Shown here in pieces: positions 23,487-34,529 of a DNA stretch of 64,000 nt. This stretch comes from Mikania micrantha (lineage: Eukaryota; Streptophyta; Magnoliopsida; Asterales; Asteraceae). The notes beneath the pieces are model-generated. The model ran no database searches, was not told the origin of the DNA, and saw only the letters and a program-made list of their open reading frames with translations. The DNA is taken from assembly GCA_009363875.1 (NCBI GenBank), contig CM018693.1, forward strand, positions 71,036,986-71,100,985, read 5' to 3'. A program made the position numbers and the translations under genes. Numbering within the stretch: the first letter of the stretch is position 1; every line of letters starts with the position of its first letter.

Positions 23487-23499
23487 GGCTCTGATACCA
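23487..23499 (-). promoter_or_regulatory. A1 primer-binding site (initiator Met-tRNA)
   Basis: The minus strand reads TGGTATCAGAGCC three bases inside the 5' LTR. This is the standard complement of the 3' end of plant initiator Met-tRNA, where minus-strand DNA synthesis starts. Confidence 0.93.
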
Positions 23500-23502
23500 A
23501 CC

Positions 23503-26500
23503 TGTCACACCCCTGCGCCGCGTGCGGAATCCACGGCGCGGTGACGCATGAACAGTTGAATCATGCACAAGTATTGAATAAGAACAACCACAATGGATTA
23601 CTAAGTTGCATAATGTTTAGACAATTGTTTAGTTACAGACAATCTATCTATCAAAATAAAGACAACTACAGACCCAAAATATGGTTTACAAAATAAGACT
23701 CCAAACAAGACAATTAACCAATTAGGATTTAGTGAGTTTCTATTCCATCCTAGCATGTTTCTTCATCTTGTTCTATCTTAAGCGGTCTCCTTAGTTGTCC
23801 TTAGAATACTTTAAACCTGATTACCTGAAACACATGAAAAGTAACTGTCAACTACAGAAGTAGTTGGTGAGAACAATAGGTTTTAACATATGAAATCATG
23901 AATATATGATATAAGGCATAGGTAAGTTAAAGCAATAAATGATTCACATGGATGAGCTGCAACCCAAACTAACATCAAGTAAGAAAATGAGTGTAAACAT
24001 TCCAATCACTGTTTGCACGAAAGCCAACATATAATATCAAGTCCCAAACCACGTTTGGAGTTAGATAATGTATAGCAATTTTGAAAACCATAATGACACC
24101 AGACCTGCAGTTAGCTTTTAAAACAAATTTAAAAGCTAACTCCATCCTGGATAAGAACCAATGTGTCCGCTTTCCCTTGTTGTGATCACCCAGTACTCAC
24201 GCTAATGAATATGATACTTGAGGCGTTTATAAGTTTGTTTACAACAATAGACACCATGTTTATGAACCTTACTTTAACCGAACGTGTTAATGCCTTATTT
24301 GATAACATGAATTGAAAACCTTGATTTAATCCCATGAATTAAATCCTTTGTTTAGAATACCATGAAATGAATCTCTTGATTTGAATACCATGAAATGAAC
24401 CTCTTGATTTGAATACCATGAAATGGACCTCTTGATTTGAATACCATGAAATGAACCTCTTGATTTGAATACCATGAAATAGTGACCTTGTATAATAACG
24501 AGGTTTATAACAAAAGAGTTTATAAAATCCATTATTTAAAAGTGTTTATCATTATAAAAGCATTGGGGTAAATCTGTTCTAAAACAGTGCAAAAGGGTCT
24601 TTAAAAAACCTTTTTAGTAAAAAGAGTTTAATAGTTGATAAATCCTTTAAAACAGTTGACAATTCCTTTAAAACAGTTGATGAATCCCTTGGATTCGTAA
24701 AATGAACCTGTAATGTTTATAAGAATACTCACATCTTGTATAATGAAACACAGTAAATAACGGGTTTGATCACGTGTTCCACCCCAAAACAGTTATAAAA
24801 CAGTAAAAGAGGGGCTAGTGTTCTCACCTGTCTGCAGTAGACTCTGAATTAAAACAGATAGCAAGTAGCAAACAGGACTTCTAATTGGTTCCTATATCAT
24901 TGTAATCATACATAAGATATAAGATTTATAGTTGTATAGACTTTGATTCATTGATTGACTTATGTTCTCACGATCTGTGAATAACCTCTTGAATAACTTG
25001 ATCTCATGATTATGATTGTTGTGAAAACTTGAAAGTTATGATTTGAGTCACTTGATTGATCATGGATCCATGAAAATGATGTGTGATGTCCTTTTATGCA
25101 CAAACTTGTTTGTACACATCACATGTGTTTAAGAGTTTGATAAACCATTGATTAACATGAAAAAGTATAGATATGTTCAAGCATTTTAAGTCATTATGAT
25201 TGTGACTTGATCCCACATTTAGGTTAAGTTATAAACTTAAACCTAATAAGATCAAATTACAATTACTTTGAGTTGTGGCCAACAATGGGCCTTAAGCCCA
25301 TAAAATCATGGTGGGCTTATTCAAAGTTCCATGGCCTCTTAAGTTAACAAGGCCAATTGGATGTGATATTGGGCCAATTGAATGTGGTGTTGGCCCAATA
25401 ACATGTACATCGGCCTTGTAACGTGCCAAAGATAATATCAAGCCGATTAGGATCTTAGTGGGCCGAATGCGCTTTGGATTGGGCCTAAAGGATTTGAGTC
25501 GGGCCAACCATTGTATATGTAGTCCATGTAGGGTTCCAAGGCAATATTGGGCCAAAGAAACTTGAATTGGGCCTAAAGGTATTGAATTGGGCCGAGATGT
25601 CTTTGGGCTGCCACCTTAGGCAGCTAACCTTCTTTGGTTCTAGCCTAAGGTTCGGCTATCTTGAGACACCACCAAGGTTCGGGCGTGGGTTAGTGTTTCG
25701 GCTGGTAATGCCATGGTTCGTGAGGTCTGGAAGAAGATTCGCGGCATGCACAGTGTTCGGCCAGGTTGATGGTTCGGTGCAGGCTCGTGAGGTCCCATAA
25801 GGGTTCGGCTGCTACGTCCACGAACCATGTAGGGTTCGGCTGTTTGCATAAAGGATCGCCACTTGCTCTAGGGTTCGTGACCGGTTGCATGGAGGGTTCG
25901 TTCGATCATGGATGGTTCGTTCCTAGCACATTGGTTCGGTGAAGGTTCGTGGGATCTCCATAAGGGTTCGGCTGAGGTGCAACGAACCATACAGGTTCGT
26001 GAAGCTCCCTTAGGGTTCGGCCACGTGATGCTGATGGTTCGACAGCCCCTTTTCCCAACGAACCTGTAACAACTTCACCTCCCATTCTAGCTACGACCAT
26101 CCTTGATGCAGTCTCCATATCCTCGGTGTACAAAAACCAAGTTTCGAAGGTCTATGGTTGGTCTACGTGGGTTTTCATTACCGGTTATAGGGTTTGGTCG
26201 AGGAACAAAACGAAAACCCTAATTTTCAGCTCATTCTTCCGATCATACCTCGTTTTTGGCCGGTGAAAACCTCCGATCCACTGTACTTTCTTGTAGTACT
26301 CGTTGAGAGCTTCGCGTGGACACCAAGAACACCAAAATCCGTTGAGAAACGAGTGAGTTATTCGCGTTTGAAGCTCGGTTTTTAGAGAGAGAGAGAGTTG
26401 AACGAAAATCTAGTGAGAGAAAGGGTTGTTGGTGACATAAATGAGGGATTTAGCCTTGTTCAAGGCTTTTATAGCCCGGGTGGTATTTGGGTTCGTTTCG

Positions 26501-27114
26501 GTCGCTCGGTTCACGTTTCCGGAACGTAACGCGTATTTTACGCGGTTTTAAATAAAAATAGTTGTTTAACTCATTAAAATGATGAGTTTCAAAATTGTAA
26601 AAATATAAAATAATTATTTTAACTATTTTTACTCTTCGTGTGTTGTCAGATCGTTAAACACATACAATTACGTGTATACCCGCAATCGCGTACGTTTTTC
26701 GATCGTAATAATTATTTAAAGTCGTTTAATCATAATTATAAGTTCAACATTCGTATCATTATGGATCGTCACCCATAACTATACTCAGTCTCGCTTACGT
26801 ATTACGATTATTGTTGAATTAATTGTCATAATATTCGTCTCCACACTACGCACTAACACTATCCTGTTACACCGAACGCAATATATATATAGGGCTTACT
26901 CTCGCTGCCCACCACTGTTTCGATATAACACGATACTGTTCTTGCCTAGTGTCATCGACTGTAAATAAATAATATATACTTGTTCCTAAGTAAATAAGAT
27001 TCTGTAACACATAAACACATTATGAACACATGAATCACATTGATTAACTGAACATGGACACACACTGTTCTAACACTGTTTACGACCAACATGACTAAAT
27101 GTACAAATGTTACA
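23503..27114 (-). repeat. A1 5' LTR
   Basis: Partner of 13562-17172. On the minus strand it starts TGTAACATTTG at 27114 and ends GGGTGTGACA at 23503, next to the primer site. It has the 28-bp array (24355-24480), GGTTCG tract (25630-26066), promoter block (about 26440-26540) and TATA cassette (26865-26930). Short ORFs within it duplicate those of the 3' LTR and carry no recognisable domain. Confidence 0.9.
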
Positions 27115-27119
27115 CTCTA
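27115..27119. repeat. Target-site duplication of A1, right copy (CTCTA)
   Basis: Second CTCTA, directly after the A1 5' LTR end. The A2 LTR resumes with AAAATCCAAGGG, as in the uninterrupted copy near 36957. Confidence 0.9.
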
Positions 27120-28407
27120 AAAATCCAAGGGATTTCTCAACTATTTTCAAAGGAATTATCAACCATTTATAATAGTTTTATCAATTGTTTAACAAGTTCT
27201 ACTAAAATATTTTATAAAAGGATCACTAAACTGTTTACAGCTATTTTACATAAAAAGGTTTTATAAATGTTTAATACTTGTAAGGAATAATTTTTATAAA
27301 CTCCTCTACTAAAATTTTGTGCTTTAGATGAAAGGATATTTTATAAATCTTGTTATTATACAAGGATTCTATTCTCAGAATTTAATCAGAGGTTTCAAAA
27401 CAAGGGATTTCAAATCAATAGTTTTTTTTCATGATGGTATTCAATCAAAGGCTTTCAATTCATGGTATTCAAGCAAGGTTTTCAAATCATGGTAATCAAA
27501 TAAGGCATTCAACCAAAGGTTTCAAATCAAAGTATTCAAAAGCATGGTGTTCATCGTTGTGAACAAACTTATACACACATCAAGTTACATATTCATTTAG
27601 CGTTAGTACTGGGTGATCCTAACAAGGGAAAGCAGACACATTGGGACATACCAAAGCTGGAGTTAGCTTTAAATTTGTTTTAAAAGCTAACTGCAGAATT
27701 GGTTACATTACGGTAATATGAAATTGCTGCTAATTTAGTTTACCAGCACACGTCATATTGGCCAGGTTACGTCAACACGGAGTTGTCTTCTGAGTAAACT
27801 CGTTAGTACAGCTCGTGTTGATGCGTTTGCTGACAAATTTTCTGACTCCAAACGTAGTTTGGGACTTGATTATATGTTGGTTTCTTTAGTAAACAGTCTG
27901 CGGACTGTTTGCACACGTTATACATACTTGATGTTAGTTTGGGTTTCAACCATCCATGTATTTTCATTCACTATTTATTTCATATGCCTTACAATGCAGA
28001 TTTATGTTTACAAATGTTAAACCTATTGTTCTCACCAACTACTTTTGTAGTTGACAGTTACTTTTCACGTGTTTCAGGTAATCAGGTTTAGTATACTTTC
28101 AAGGACAACAAAGGAGACCGTTGTAAGATAGAACAAGATGAAGAAACAAGCTAGGATGGATTTAGAAACACACTTAAATCCTAATTGTTTAATTGTCTTG
28201 TTTAAGTCTTATTTTGTAAACATTATTTTTGGGTCTGTAGTTGTCATTCTTTTGGTTGATAGATAGAATGTCTGTAACTAAAAAATGGTCTAAACTTTAT
28301 GAAACTTAGTAATGCATTGTGGTTGTTCTTATTCAATACTTGTGCATGATTCAACCATTGATCGTCACCGCGCCGTAGATTCCGCACTCGGCGCAGGGGG
28401 TGTGACA
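27120..28407 (+). repeat. A2 5' LTR, second part
   Basis: Continuation of the LTR begun at 11139. Its first ~170 bp match 36957-37124 of the truncated A2 3' LTR; the remainder matches, more loosely, the A1 LTRs. A GCGCCG/CGGCGC hairpin (28370-28394) lies just before the terminal TGTGACA. No gene; the 60-codon ORF at 27909 looks incidental. Confidence 0.85.
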
Positions 28408-28410
28408 GGA

Positions 28411-28423
28411 TGGTATCAGAGCC
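28411..28423 (+). promoter_or_regulatory. A2 primer-binding site (initiator Met-tRNA)
   Basis: TGGTATCAGAGCC, three bases after the end of the 5' LTR (28407). Identical to the A1 and B primer sites. Confidence 0.93.
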
Positions 28424-28674
28424 AAGGTTGTAGAGAACTAGGAAAAAACCAATAATTAACGACCTAGACTATAACCTAAGCTACCCAACAGGACTAAGTG
28501 CTATAGGGTTGAGGATACTTAGGATCTAAGTAAACTTAAGTAAGCATTAAGTCTACATTAAGCTTGAAAGATCTTAGGGATACTTTCTAAGATTAGATAT
28601 CGAGTCAAGGAATTTGAATCGGAATTCTATAACTTTAGAAACCGAACTAAATTCCTCAACACATATTCATTAAT

Positions 28675-28862
28675 GGATTTCAGAGGCAAGGATCTGTATT
28701 CTTAGTATCCTTGATCTGAAATTCTCAATCAGAGTTCATCACAGGATTTCAGAGGCAAGGATCTGTATACTTAGTATCTTTGATCTGAAATTCTCAATCA
28801 GAGTTCATCACAGGATTTCAGATGCAAAGATCTGTATTCTTAATATCTTTGATCTGAAATTC
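28675..28862 (+). repeat. Three 69-bp tandem hairpin units, A2 leader
   Basis: Units start at 28675, 28744 and 28813, exactly 69 bp apart. Each has outer stem GGATTTCAGA/TCTGAAATTC and an inner 7-bp stem closing a 13-base loop. Inner stems are CAAGGAT/ATCCTTG, CAAGGAT/ATCTTTG (one G-U pair) and CAAAGAT/ATCTTTG, a stepwise paired change. Confidence 0.88.
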
Positions 28863-29171
28863 TCATCATGTCATCATTATCATGTATTCATTATCATTAG
28901 GACTTCATAATTTAGAATCTGTGAAACAATATTCTTTAGTTGAAGTTCACACAAGGAGATCATTATATTCCATACTGTAAGTATGGAGAACTTAGGTTAA
29001 TTAACCTAGGACACATATACTAAAACCTAAGGTCCTGATTTTGAGTAAATCAAGAACCTTGGTTTAGACAATCATAATCATATACATAGTTCAAGAGACA
29101 ATCATGAATCAATCATAATCAATCAAGAGTTGGAATCCTAGCTTCAAATACAAATGGCGGCCGAGCTCTGC

Positions 29172-29258
29172 CATACTGAAGTGGTGGTGGGATGTCGGCT
29201 GGGCAGGCAGTTTTGCTTGACCCTATGTATGCCCTATATATAAGCTAACTTCAGTATG
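29172..29258 (+). promoter_or_regulatory. TATA cassette 1 in the A2 leader
   Basis: Arms CATACTGAAGT (29172-29182) and ACTTCAGTATG (29248-29258) are perfectly complementary. Between them lie GGTGGTGGGATGTCGGCTGG and GTATGCCCTATATATAAGC (29227-29245). It sits downstream of the primer site, so it is inside the transcribed internal region. Confidence 0.55.
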
Positions 29259-29642
29259 ACAGGGGGAATTCGGCGTTAGTATTTGAAGTGAAGATTCGGG
29301 AAACAATTGGAATCATTGAACATTAGTCAAACATATGAGATACAACCATTTGAGATACAATCATTGTGTGAATCAATCAGGTGAACAATCATATTATGTA
29401 ATCTTAAGTGATTACATGTTTAGTACTTACTAACATAGGTTAATGAGAAAAATGTAGAGCACACACATGATTTAGTTCTACATGTTAACAACTGTTAGTA
29501 AGTGCACACATAATTCAACCATAATTCAATCATAGATTCAATCATAGTTCAACTGATCAAAGATCATGGAATGTTTAATCAATGGAACATACTTGTAAAT
29601 CAATACAATCGTATTGCCAAATGCTAGCAAGGGCATGATCGT

Positions 29643-29733
29643 GGTATATCGAAGCGGTGGGGGGCTGGTGACTGGGCTGGCAGTTTGCTTGACCCTTTTG
29701 TATGCCCTATATATAAGCTATCTTCGGTATATC
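29643..29733 (+). promoter_or_regulatory. TATA cassette 2 in the A2 leader
   Basis: Arms GGTATATCGAAG (29643-29654) and CTTCGGTATATC (29722-29733) pair at all 12 positions if two G-U pairs are allowed. The core is GTATGCCCTATATATAAGC (29700-29718). It lies about 220 bp before the gag start codon. Flanking bases (GCTAGCAAGG ... ATCGTGG) resemble those of the LTR cassette, so the leader copies look like duplications of an LTR segment. Confidence 0.55.
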
Positions 29734-29951
29734 GGGAAAGTGTCAGTGAGTAGGTTTGGTGGAGTGAAATCATAAGACATCGTACATATTCACATGAGAA
29801 GTATGCTAATAAGATGATTGCTTATACATGTACCTGCTCATATTACAATTGAATGATAATATTAGTAGTATGGACATATTACTAACTTTATCATGTAAAT
29901 TCAATTGTATCCTTTCTCATTTCTGACCCACTTGTAGCTTCTATTCGTAGA

Positions 29952-32900
29952 ATGCCTCCTCGACGTGATCCCAACGGAGGGGGTTCAACAAGTGGCAATG
30001 ATGATGAGATCAACAAAATTGCTCGGGCCATCGCTGTACATATGAAGGATGTTATTCCGGGTATGGTCACTGATATCACCCAGAACCTTCGGGGAAGTAC
30101 CAGTGATTCAACACACAATTCAAATGCCACTAACGCCGGGACCGCTACCTTCACTTATAAGCAGTTCAATGATGCTAAGCCTCCTAAGTACTCTGGTACT
30201 GAGGGAGCTACCAGTCTACTGCAATGGCTGGAAAGCATTGAGGACATCCTAGACTTCACCGGATGTCCAGAAAATCTAAAGGTCAAGATGGCTTCAAGCA
30301 CATTTCACAAGAGCGCACTCACCTGGTGGAATTCGTAGAAGAACACCAGAGGACGGGAAGTTGCTTTGGCCTTACCGTGGGAAGATTTCAAGAAGGTATT
30401 GGTTGAACAGTTTTGTCCACGCCATGAACTGAAGAAACTCGAGGTGGAGATGTGGAATTTGGTTCAGGACAGTGGCTAGAGCGCTAAATATACAACTCGG
30501 TTCCATGAGTTGTGCATTCTGGTGCCACATCTGGTTACTCCTCTATCCCGCAGGATAGAGAAGTACATTGAGGGCTTACCCCTAGTTATCAGGGGAACTG
30601 TTATGGGGAGTAACCCCACTACTTTGGAGGCGGCAATTCATCTGGGCGCTACTCTTACCGAAGAATATGTCAAGGCGGGTGTGCTCACTCGAAAGGGGTA
30701 TAAGAGAGCACAGATTGAAGAAGGCAAGAAGCCTGATCTGCCCCAACCCAAGAAGAAGAAACAGAAACAAAGGATGATCAAGAACTATGCAGCTTTGACT
30801 GCAGCTACACCTGTACAAGCCACTCCTGTTACCGCTATGCCACAACCTGCTACGACCAGAAAGCCTTATAATGGTCTGTTCCCACTTTGCACCAAATGCC
30901 AATACCATCACCTACCCACTATTCCATGCAGAAAATGTCTTAAGTGTGGAAGATTTGGACATTTGGCTGCAACATGTCGATCTGCTCATCTAGCTGCTGC
31001 TACAACTACCACCGCTAACCCTACTAATACTGGTGGAAGGGCTTGTTACAACTGTGGAGCAGAGGGACACTTCAGAAACCAGTACCCAAAACTCAACACA
31101 GCCGCTACAATTGCTACTGCTCGTGCCTTTGTCATCGAAACTTCCGAAGCACGCGAGGACCCGGCAGTCATTACGGGTACATTTCTCATTAATGATCACT
31201 ACGTTTCTATCATATTTGACACTGGTGCTGATAAAAGTTTTGTCTCTACTAATACTGCTTCCCTGTTTAATAAACAACCATCTATACTTGATGCTCCTTA
31301 CACCGTAGAAGTAGCGGATGGTAAGACTATATTAGTAAATTCAATAATTCGTGATGGTAAACTAAGATTGAACGATCATCTTTTCCTTATCGATCTTATT
31401 CCTATGACACTCGGAAGCTTCAAAGTCGTAGTAGGAATGGATTGGTTGTCCAAAAACCGTGCCGAAATTATATGTTCGGATAAACTTATTCGAATTCCCC
31501 TACCGTCCGGCGAAATGATGCAAGTTTACGGCGAGAAACCCTACCGCGGATTGAAGATTGTATCGTGTATCAAGGCTAGGAAGTACCTGAAGAAGAAATA
31601 CTTTGCGTTCCTGCCTCACGTGGTAGAGAAGAAACCTGAGAAGAAAGCAGTTGGAAACGTTCCGGTCATCAAAGATTATCCAGAAGTATTCCCAGAAGAC
31701 TTGCCTGGACTACCACCGATCAGGCAAGTGGAGTTTAGAATCGATCTCGTCCCTGGAGCAAACCCAGTGGCGAAGTCACCATATCGATTAGCACCGTCTG
31801 AGATGCAAGAACTGTCAAGTCAACTCCAAGAGTTTCTAGACAAAGGTTTCATCAGACCGAGTTTCTCACCTTGGGGAGCTCCGGTTCTCTTTGTCAAGAA
31901 GAAAGATGGTTCATTTCGTATGTGCATCGATTATTGGGAGCTAAACAAGTTGACAATCAAGAACATATATCCTCTACCTAGGATCGATGACCTGTTTGAT
32001 CAATTACAGGGAGCGACTTGCTTTTCTAAAATTGATCTACGATCCGGGTATCATCAGTTACGTGTAAATGATGAGGATATACCAAAGACTGCGTTTAGGA
32101 CTCGATATCGACACTACGAGTTCGTGGTGATGCCATTTGGACTGACAAATGCACCGGCAGTGTTCATGGACTTAATGAATCGAGTCTGTAGGCCGTACTT
32201 AGATTAGTTTGTTATCGTTTTCATTGATGATATACTGATTTATTCCAAGACTGAACAAGAGCATGAAGATCATTTGAGGAAAGTCTTAGAGTTACTAAGA
32301 GCTGAACAGCTTTATGCTAAATTCTCAAAGTGTGAATTTTGGCTAAAAGAAGTTCACTTCTTAGGGCATGTCATAAACAAGGATGGGATTCATGTAGATC
32401 CAGCAAAGATTGAGGCGATCAAGAACTGGACTACCCCATCTACTCCAACAGAGATTCGTTCATTTCTGGGTCTGGCAAGTTATTACAGAAGGTTCATCGC
32501 GAATTTTTCAAAGATCGCCTTGCCACTTACCACTCTGACTCAGAAAAGTCAAGCTTTTATATGGGGGCAAAAACAAGAAGATGCATTTCAACTTCTTAAA
32601 CAGAAGTTATGCAATTCCCCTATCCATAGTCTTCCAGAGGGTAGTGAAGATTTCATTGTCTACTGCGATGCTTCAAACCTTGGTCTCGGTTGTGTACTTA
32701 TGCAACGGGACAAGGTGATTGCATATGCTTCAAGACAACTTAAGGTTCACGAGAAGAATTATACTACTCATGACCTTGAGTTAGGGGCTGTGGTTTTTGC
32801 ATTGAAGATTTGGAGGCAATACCTTTATGGTACTAAATGTGTCATCTATACAGACCACAAGAGCCTGCAACACATTCTCAATCAGAAAGAACTCAACATG

Positions 32901-34496
32901 AGACAACGATGTTGGGTTGAGCTTCTAACTGATTATGACTGCGAGATTCGTTACCATCCGGGTAAAGCCAATGTGGTGGCGGATGCTCTTAGTCGTAAGG
33001 AACCAGTCAAACCAATTCGTGTCAGAGCCATGGAGATCAACACACAGCCAAACTTGAAGGACTTAATTCGTGTTGCACAACAACAAGTGGTGATAGACAA
33101 TCAGCTGAAAACAGACATAGACTGCGGAATTGAGAAGAAACTAGAACCGCGATCTGATGGGGTGTTATACCTCAACGGCCGCATTTTTATCCCAAAGTCA
33201 GAAGAATTGCGCACACTCATCTGTGATGAGGCTCATAAGTCGCGATACTCAGTTCATCCTGGAGCAAATAAGATGTACCAAGACTTACGGGCATCTTACT
33301 GGTGGCCGGGAATGAAGAAAGACATAGCATTGTATGTGGGAAAATATCTAACATGTTCCAAAGTCAAAGCAGAACATCAAAAGCCTTCGGGACTTCTGCA
33401 GCAACCTGAAATTCCTCAATGGAAATGGGAACAAATTTCCATGGATTTCATAACCAAGTTGCCGAGAACTCCGCGAGGTTACGATTCGATTTGGGTGATC
33501 GTCGATCGACTCACCAAATCCGCTCATTTTCTCCCAATCCGAGAGGAATACAAGATGGAGAAGTTATCCACATTGTACATCAACGAAATCATCGCTCGTC
33601 ATGGTACTCCAACATCAATCATTTCTGATCGTGATAGTCGTTTTACTTCTCGCTTTTGGCAATCATTGCAAAAGGCTTTAGGAACTGGTGTTAATATTAG
33701 CACGGCGTATCATCCCCAAACCGACGGTCAAAGCGAAAGGACTATCCAAACACTCGAGGACATGCTTCGTTCTTGTGTGATTGTTTTTTGTGGGAGTTGG
33801 GATACTCATCTTCCACTCATCGAGTTTTCGTACAACAACAGCTACCATACAAGCATTCAATGTACACCATTCGAAGCTTTATATGGTAGGAAGTGCCGAT
33901 CACCGGTCTGCTGGACCGAGGTTGGTGACTCACAGGTCGTAGGACCTGAACTCATTCAAGAAACAACTGACAAGATCACAATCATTCAAACAAGGCTTAA
34001 GGCCGCAAGAGATCGACAAAAGAGTTATGCCGATCAACGTCGGAAACCGCTTGAGTTTCAAGTCGGTGACCGAGTCTTACTCAAGGTTTCTCCCTGGAAA
34101 GGCGTCGTCCGATTCGGGAAGAAAGGGAAACTTGCACCAAGGTACGTTGGACCTTTTGAGATCCTGGAAAGGATTGGTCCCGTAGCCTACAAACTCAAAC
34201 TTCAGGTGGAGCTAAGCAATGTTCATGATACGTTTCGTGTATCGAATCTTAAGAAATGCTTGGCGGATCATGATGTTCAGATTCCACTGGAAGACATTCA
34301 GATTCAAAACAACATGCAATTCATAGAACGTCCGGTAGAAATCATGGATCATGGAGTCAAGAAATTTAAACGTAGCCGTATTCCGATCGTAAAGGTACGA
34401 TGGGAGGGCAAACGTGGTGCTGAGTTCACCTGGGAACGTGAAGACCAGATGAAGCTTAAGTACCCTCATCTTTTTACAGTAACTTCGGCTAGTTAA
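29952..34496 (+). pseudogene. A2 Gypsy gag-pol, three nonsense codons
   Basis: Colinear with the A1 polyprotein. Starts at ATG 29952 (MPPRRDPNGGG). Stops lie at 30336-30338 (TAG where A1 has GAG), 30477-30479 (TAG, A1 GAG) and 32205-32207 (TAG; A1 has the Gln codon CAG). The three open pieces share one frame, so no net frameshift is needed. Retained features are the first CCHC knuckle, protease DTGADKSF (31218 onward), RT FIDDILIYS (about 32219-32239), RNase H, integrase and the chromodomain-like tail. The second knuckle has a Tyr in place of its last Cys (HFRNQYPK). The stop TAA at 34494-34496 overlaps the hairpin before the polypurine tract. Not translatable as it stands. Confidence 0.93.
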
Positions 34497-34529
34497 TTTC
34501 GGGATGAAATTCCCTTAACTAGGGGAAAC
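34495..34529 (+). promoter_or_regulatory. A2 hairpin and polypurine tract
   Basis: AATTTCGGGATGAAATT (34495-34511) is the hairpin with one arm base changed (C to T). AGGGGAAAC (34521-34529) abuts the 3' LTR start TGTAACATCTG. Confidence 0.75.

Larger units (their letters stand above)
13562..27114 (-). mobile_element. Gypsy element A1, complete, nested in the A2 5' LTR
   Basis: A minus-strand element of 13.55 kb. The 5' LTR is 23503-27114, the primer site 23487-23499, the leader reaches to 21739, gag-pol spans 21738-17206, the polypurine tract is 17173-17181 and the 3' LTR is 13562-17172. LTRs are 3.61 kb each and start TGTAACA and end TGTGACA. By eye the two LTRs differ at only a base or two per hundred, so it is young. 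The flanking CTCTA duplication is intact. It belongs to the same family as A2, its target. A single nonsense codon interrupts gag-pol. Confidence 0.92.
28424..29951 (+). other. A2 leader between primer site and gag
   Basis: No gene is evident in these 1.5 kb. Several hairpins follow each other. Examples are ACTTAG-GAT-CTAAGT (about 28518-28532), ATCTTAG with CTAAGAT (about 28571-28593), a GGAATTT/AAATTCC stem (about 28609-28656) and the tandem array at 28675-28862. Two TATA cassettes follow at 29172-29258 and 29643-29733. The order mirrors the A1 leader. Confidence 0.65.

Noticed and set aside
28675..28862. Regular repeats considered as a CRISPR array
   Set aside because: Units are 69-bp tandem copies with self-complementary arms inside a plant retrotransposon leader; there are no distinct spacers.
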